Below are positions 14,079 to 18,216 of a stretch of 18,216 nucleotides of DNA, piece by piece (the stretch's first letter is position 1; each line of letters opens with the position of its first letter). The notes under the pieces are model-generated. The model ran no database searches, was not told where the DNA came from, and saw only the letters and a list, made by a program, of their open reading frames with translations. The position numbers and the translations under genes are program-made. The stretch comes from Bacteroidia bacterium (GTDB lineage Bacteria > Bacteroidota > Bacteroidia > B-17B0 > Aurantibacillaceae): contig JAOABO010000021.1 of assembly GCA_026418315.1 (NCBI GenBank), forward strand, positions 1-18,216, read 5' to 3'.

Positions 14079-16355
14079 CTACTCTAAACTTTTTCTGTTA
14101 AAAATAGGATAGCCGAAATGAAAAAAGAAACTGAAATTGTTTTCAGCATTTTTATAGTAATTAATAGTAAAGGCAACTGGTCCAAGCGGACTATGAAATA
14201 CCAATGAGCCACTGCCAGCAATATTTTGATACACCAATGGATTTGAAAATTCTGCTTTGTAATTGTTGCTGATAATGGCTTGTATAGGTTGAAACCAATA
14301 TAGTTCAAATCTCAAATCTAATCGACTAAAAATAGAGGTAATGGATTTTCCGCCTATGGCAAAGTAATGATATGCTCTGAAATTAGGAAGAAACAGTGTA
14401 TTGCTTTCAATGGTTGGATAGAATGCGGGTGCAGAAAGAATGGTGGCAGTGTAGTTAGAGAAAAAATCTTGTGAAGAAAATGTGTATTCAAAATAATATC
14501 CTAGTTTAAATTTTTTTATGGTTTTGACATAATTATCTGAAAACATTTTGATATACAACCAATCTTTATGAAACCTATTATTTATTGGGGTTTTATCAGG
14601 GGCTATATTGCCCGGTAAAAATGTTTCATTGCCTTTGATGTATTTTAATTTTAAAAACAAACGTGAACCTTCGCTGGCATATAATCTTCTGTTTTGATTA
14701 TTGATGTCTATAGAAGATTGAAAGTAATAATAATTAAAGTATGTTTTATCTGCGGTATCTTTGTTGGTAAAGTTGTTGTTTTGATAATAAGAATTGGTCC
14801 AGTTGGCAATTCCGCCTCCCCACCTGAATATGCCTTTTGTTCCAAAAGGAATCCCCATGTTCAGTTCGGTGTAGTTGTCTTCCTGAATTAAGAAAGAGGG
14901 TTTTTTGAAATCGAAGAATAATGTACTGCTTTTGTAATAATCCCAGCGGGAATAACAAACCAATAGTTCTGTAAAAAAGGGGTTATAAGCAGGAAAATCA
15001 ATTTTTATCTTTCCTAATGCACCGTTGTATAATCTGCCTAAATATCCATTAGCGTATACAGTCAGGCCTATTTTGCCAAGATAGTTATATTGTAAAGCAG
15101 CATAAATTTCGTTCACAGGTCTATTAGAAACAATGCCTCCTAAATCGAAATAAAAGGGCTTTTCTTGTTTTGCATAAATACGAATATCTGTTTTGTTGTT
15201 TTCTTTGGGTTCTGTGTATGGATACATAAATTTTATTCTTTCATCGCTGGCCAGGCGGTAGTATCTTTTCTTAAAGGTTTCGAGAGTCTTCATTTTATTT
15301 TTAGAAATTAAGGATTTTGTTATGTAATAAGAAGGTGTTTTATCTAACATTTGTATGTGGATGTTATCTATTACAATAGGTCTATTTTTAGATTTATACG
15401 ATTCTCTTTTTAATTCTGTTTCATATTTGTTTTTATATGTTGTAACATGTTTTAGTATTTCCGGCATTTTTCGGATAGTGGCGTTGTAACCACTGTCAAT
15501 AAGTGCCTGTGCATTTTCAAAGTCAAATAAAATATTGCCGCTATAGGGTTTTATAGTAATTTCATTATCACATTTTTTAGAGGTATCTTTTTTATTCATC
15601 ATCATGTTTCTTAATTGCAAATAGAGGTTATCATCTTCGGGCGGACTATGATTATCGCTTACATCTGAGCCAATAATAAGGTCAGGATAGAATTCGGTGT
15701 AGCATATATCGGTTGGATAATTATCATACAAGCCCCCGTCATATAATAGTTTTTTATTGATTAAAACAGGCCTCAAATAAAAGGGATAACTCATAGAAGC
15801 GCGGATAGCATCCGATAAGTTTCCTTGCTTGAATACAACTTTTTGTTTATTTTCAACATCGGCGGCTACGCATCTGAACGGAACAAATAAACTATCAAAG
15901 TTTTTTTTCAAATTGCTATGAATGAGTTTTTCCATTAAAAATAAATCAATGGGTATAGAATTGATAACATTGGTAGGAATGTTTTTAACTAGTTTATCTT
16001 TCAAAGAAAAACGTAATCTAATCCATGATGCGTACTCTTCGGGGTGTTTAATTCTAAAATAGTATTTATCGGGAATATTTCCTTTACTTACCTGAATAAA
16101 TTCCGGGTTGTTTAGTATGTTTTGAATTTCTTGTGGTGAATATCCTGAAGCATATAGTCCGCCAATCACTGCTCCAATAGATGTTCCACAAATGTAATCT
16201 ATCGGTATATTGTTATCTTCCAATGCTTTTAATACTCCAATATGTACCAGTCCTGATGCTCCTCCACCACTTAACACCACACCGACTTTTTGAGACAGGT
16301 AGATTTTTGGATGTAACAAAACAATACTTAAAAGTAATAACTTTAGAATCTTCAT
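14079..16355 (-). CDS. Patatin-like phospholipase with C-terminal outer-membrane barrel
   Basis: A 758-residue exported protein starting MKILKLLLLSIVLLHP, with a signal peptide ending near YLSQ. The patatin domain (about 20-260) has the oxyanion motif SGGGASGLVHIGVLKAL, the nucleophile elbow GTSIG with the catalytic Ser, and the aspartate motif DGG in LLYDGGLYDNYP. A linker with a POTRA-like character follows (IDNIHIQMLDKTPSYYITKS). From about residue 420 the sequence alternates aromatic and polar residues up to the end, as in a BamA/Omp85-type 16-strand barrel. This matches the patatin-barrel architecture (type Vd autotransporters such as PlpD and FplA) in general order; whether the lipase is released is unknown. 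The start at 16355 is chosen over an upstream ATG at 16394 because it gives the signal peptide at the terminus and lies one base after the preceding stop. Confidence 0.92.
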   Translation of the reverse strand: MKILKLLLLSIVLLHPKIYLSQKVGVVLSGGGASGLVHIGVLKALEDNNIPIDYICGTSIGAVIGGLYASGYSPQEIQNILNNPEFIQVSKGNIPDKYYFRIKHPEEYASWIRLRFSLKDKLVKNIPTNVINSIPIDLFLMEKLIHSNLKKNFDSLFVPFRCVAADVENKQKVVFKQGNLSDAIRASMSYPFYLRPVLINKKLLYDGGLYDNYPTDICYTEFYPDLIIGSDVSDNHSPPEDDNLYLQLRNMMMNKKDTSKKCDNEITIKPYSGNILFDFENAQALIDSGYNATIRKMPEILKHVTTYKNKYETELKRESYKSKNRPIVIDNIHIQMLDKTPSYYITKSLISKNKMKTLETFKKRYYRLASDERIKFMYPYTEPKENNKTDIRIYAKQEKPFYFDLGGIVSNRPVNEIYAALQYNYLGKIGLTVYANGYLGRLYNGALGKIKIDFPAYNPFFTELLVCYSRWDYYKSSTLFFDFKKPSFLIQEDNYTELNMGIPFGTKGIFRWGGGIANWTNSYYQNNNFTNKDTADKTYFNYYYFQSSIDINNQNRRLYASEGSRLFLKLKYIKGNETFLPGNIAPDKTPINNRFHKDWLYIKMFSDNYVKTIKKFKLGYYFEYTFSSQDFFSNYTATILSAPAFYPTIESNTLFLPNFRAYHYFAIGGKSITSIFSRLDLRFELYWFQPIQAIISNNYKAEFSNPLVYQNIAGSGSLVFHSPLGPVAFTINYYKNAENNFSFFFHFGYPIFNRKSLE

Positions 16356-16356
16356 T

Positions 16357-16962
16357 TTACAAATGTGACATGCCGAATTTATCACGGAGAGCAATTATCA
16401 TTTTTTCTATTCTTCTGTTTTTAGTATCTTCTTTTTTAGCTTCTTTAATCCATAAGATGTATTCTTTTTTGTGAGAGTAACTTAAGTTGTTGAAGCTTTC
16501 TAAAAGACCGGCATTTTCCAATGCTTCTTTGATATAATAGGGAATTTCAATGGTTTTGATTTTTGTCTGATTAATTTTTAAACCTTTTGTATTGTTATCA
16601 ACTGATTGTAATAAATAATCTCTGATAATTTGTGGATTGATTTGTGATATATCAGAAAATTTGATATGCCGGTTGTGTAAATTTTCAGGATTGGATGATA
16701 ATATGGAATATTTATCATCAATCAGTGCGCCCTGAAAAAACACTAACGTTACATGATCTTTGAAAGCCCATATTCCGCAAAGCATGCCATTGCAGTAATA
16801 ATTAGGATGATTCCATTTCCAATCTTCACTGATGGACTGAGATGTAGATAAAATAATTTCACGTAGTTTGTTGCATATATCCTTACTCCATTGCGGAAGC
16901 GATTCAATGTAATTATTTACTAATTTTGCAGATTCAGGGTGAACTTTTGAAGAAGAAGTCAT
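16357..16962 (-). CDS. DUF1801 / YdeI-like cytosolic protein
   Basis: A 201-residue soluble protein without signal peptide. The N-terminal part (about 10-110) fits the DUF1801/YdhG-like fold: LPQWSKDICNKLREIILS, then WKWNHPNYYCNGMLCGI and an aromatic strand HVTLVFFQGA. The C-terminal part (IPYYIKEALENAGLLESFNN, then SYSHKKEYILWIKEAKKEDT and RRIEKMI) is the YdeI/OmpD-associated helical module (PF13376). The two modules occur fused in many Bacteroidota. The molecular role is unknown; links to bacteriocin protection or stress come from naming only. The patatin start follows its stop after one base, so the two are translationally coupled. Confidence 0.85.
   Translation of the reverse strand: MTSSSKVHPESAKLVNNYIESLPQWSKDICNKLREIILSTSQSISEDWKWNHPNYYCNGMLCGIWAFKDHVTLVFFQGALIDDKYSILSSNPENLHNRHIKFSDISQINPQIIRDYLLQSVDNNTKGLKINQTKIKTIEIPYYIKEALENAGLLESFNNLSYSHKKEYILWIKEAKKEDTKNRRIEKMIIALRDKFGMSHL
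16921..16928 (+). promoter_or_regulatory. Candidate -7 box (TAATTTTG) for tilS
   Basis: A perfect TAnnTTTG match on the plus strand inside the 5' part of the DUF1801/YdeI gene, ending 57 nt before the tilS ATG. The spacing is longer than for the other boxes and no -33 element is clear. A chance match is possible. Confidence 0.25.
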
Positions 16963-16984
16963 CTTTAATTAGTGTTATTACAGG

Positions 16985-18216
16985 ATGTTGAATAAATTTT
17001 TGACAAATATAAATAATAATTCACTGTTTAAAAAAAATGATTTTTTGTTGGTTGCAGTGAGTGGTGGAGTAGATTCTGTTGTGTTGATACACTTACTATA
17101 TAAGGCGGGATATAACTTTGCCATAGCACATTGTAATTTTTCATTGAGGTTAGAAGATGCAGATGCTGATGAAAAATTGGTTTTACAGTTGTCTGAACAA
17201 TATAATGCAAAATGTTTTACAATTCAGTTTGATACTTTGAAATATGCACGCAAAAGAAACCTTTCGGTTCAAATGGCCGCAAGGGAACTGCGATACAAGT
17301 GGTTTGAAGAATTGATGCAAATTTTTCAATTTGATTATTTGCTTACTGCGCATCATTTAAATGATAGGATTGAAACCTTGTTGCTGAATCAAATAAGAGG
17401 TACAGGCATAAAAGGGTTGAAAAGTATCACTGAAAAGCAAAATCGCATTGTTCGCCCGCTGCTTCCTTTTACCAAAGAAGAAATTTTACAATACGCAAAA
17501 GAAAATGAATTGGTATTCAGAGAAGATGTATCTAATTATTCGGATAAATATCAGCGAAATTATATTCGGTTGAATGTTTTACCAGCATTAAAAGGATTAC
17601 AGCCCAATTTAGAAAAAGTATTTTTAAACAATATTCAAAATTTTTCAGAAGCCGAGGCGGTTATTGATTCTTATGTTCGGCAAGTTTTCAATTCATCTGT
17701 TATTTATGAATCGGATGGTATCAGAGTAAAATACAATGAACTACAACAAAGTAAACATATACATTTGGTTTTTCATTACTTATTATCTTCTTATGGATTT
17801 AATGATAGTCAAATAAAAGATATAGTTGGCCAACTTAACCATCCATCATCGGGAAAAAAATTTTATTCTCCATCACATGTTTTAATTTTTGACCGACAAG
17901 ATATTTTTATAGTACCTGTTTCTCATCATTCTGTTCATCATGAATATATAGCACATGACATTCTCACACTTAATCTGTTTTCTAACCAGTATTCATTTGA
18001 ACTTATTCAAAGAGATGCTATTATTAACTTACATGAAAAAAATAAATATTTTATAGATGCGGATAAATTAGAATTTCCCGTTAAATTGAGGTATTGGAAG
18101 TTGGGTGATAGATTTAACATGATGGGTACATCATATTATAAGAAACTAAGTGATATTTTTATTGATAAAAAAGTTCCAATTCATAGAAAACAAAGAATTT
18201 TATTGTTAGTTAATGC
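16985..18216 (+). CDS. tilS: tRNA(Ile)-lysidine synthetase, C-terminal end missing
   Basis: The frame is open for 410 codons from ATG 16985 to the window edge, so only the last residues are missing. TilS uses ATP to attach lysine to C34 of the tRNA-Ile with a CAU anticodon, changing its decoding from Met to Ile codons; it is essential. The PP-loop motif SGGVDS is at 26-31 and is followed by AHCNFSLR, VQMAARELRYKWFEEL and the AHHLNDRIETLLLNQIRGTG segment. The common HHxDD is HHLND here, a variation I recall from other Bacteroidota. The C-terminal lysidine synthetase domain is reached (RYWKLGDRFNMMG, KKLSDIFIDKKVP). The start gives the family-like N-terminus MLNKFLTNINNNSLFKKNDF. The gene is divergent from the DUF1801/YdeI gene, with 22 nt between start codons. 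Confidence 0.96.
   Translation, partial: MLNKFLTNINNNSLFKKNDFLLVAVSGGVDSVVLIHLLYKAGYNFAIAHCNFSLRLEDADADEKLVLQLSEQYNAKCFTIQFDTLKYARKRNLSVQMAARELRYKWFEELMQIFQFDYLLTAHHLNDRIETLLLNQIRGTGIKGLKSITEKQNRIVRPLLPFTKEEILQYAKENELVFREDVSNYSDKYQRNYIRLNVLPALKGLQPNLEKVFLNNIQNFSEAEAVIDSYVRQVFNSSVIYESDGIRVKYNELQQSKHIHLVFHYLLSSYGFNDSQIKDIVGQLNHPSSGKKFYSPSHVLIFDRQDIFIVPVSHHSVHHEYIAHDILTLNLFSNQYSFELIQRDAIINLHEKNKYFIDADKLEFPVKLRYWKLGDRFNMMGTSYYKKLSDIFIDKKVPIHRKQRILLLVN
17004..17011 (-). promoter_or_regulatory. Candidate -7 box (TATATTTG) for the DUF1801/YdeI-patatin pair
   Basis: A perfect TAnnTTTG match on the minus strand, lying inside the first codons of tilS and ending 42 nt before the ATG at 16962. No -33 TTG is visible. 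If real, each of the two divergent transcripts starts inside the other gene. Confidence 0.35.

Noticed and set aside
17375..17405. HHLND instead of HHxDD in TilS as a sign of altered activity
   Set aside because: The PP-loop and C-terminal motifs are intact, and Asn at this place is, as I recall, common in Bacteroidota TilS.

Overview
The window looks like a piece of a low-GC Bacteroidota chromosome. I infer this from family-level resemblance of Dxs, L19, DnaX, the M16 peptidase and TilS, from the near absence of Shine-Dalgarno sequences, and from repeated copies of the Bacteroidota -7 promoter box (TAnnTTTG) about 20 nt before start codons. A Chitinophagales-like lineage is possible, but I cannot fix the genus. 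Most of the window is ordinary housekeeping and envelope genes. I see no CRISPR array, insertion sequence, prophage, tRNA or rRNA, and no gene-free stretch over 300 bases.

Layout. 1-552 (minus) is the N-terminal part of an exported protein that runs off the left edge. 624-2615 (minus) is dxs, the first enzyme of the MEP isoprenoid pathway. A short divergent region leads to rplS (2756-3154, plus), which ends in a strong hairpin terminator. Next is a tightly packed plus-strand cassette: a Gfo/Idh/MocA sugar-nucleotide dehydrogenase (3267-4262), a probable lipoprotein (4262-5143) and a polyprenyl-phosphate sugar-1-phosphate transferase (5144-6565). The three are joined by TAATG and TAA-ATG junctions and probably serve surface glycan or lipid A chemistry. 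A separate promoter box then precedes an MCE/MlaD lipid-transport protein (6620-7579) and a membrane cytochrome b/Fe-S oxidoreductase (7588-8889).

From 8916 to 16962 the genes are on the minus strand, read right to left. A DUF1801/YdeI-like protein (16357-16962) is followed one base later by a patatin/outer-membrane barrel phospholipase (14079-16355). Then come dnaX with its own promoter box (12387-14012), a periplasmic M16 zinc peptidase (9381-12365) and a small membrane protein (8916-9377). tilS, for tRNA-Ile lysidine synthesis, starts at 16985 on the plus strand and runs off the right edge.

The most interesting signal is a run of ten A residues inside dnaX, directly after the clamp-loader domain III. 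Slippage in either direction meets a stop within four codons, giving a gamma-like protein of about 377-379 residues next to the 541-residue tau. This resembles the arrangement used by Thermus and, with a different site, E. coli. Second is the Fe-S oxidoreductase at 7588-8889: the third cysteine of its first 4Fe-4S motif is glycine, and the expected CCG-domain partner gene is not next to it. Third is the uniform distance from promoter box to start codon, which argues that dxs starts at a GTG inside the longest reading frame.
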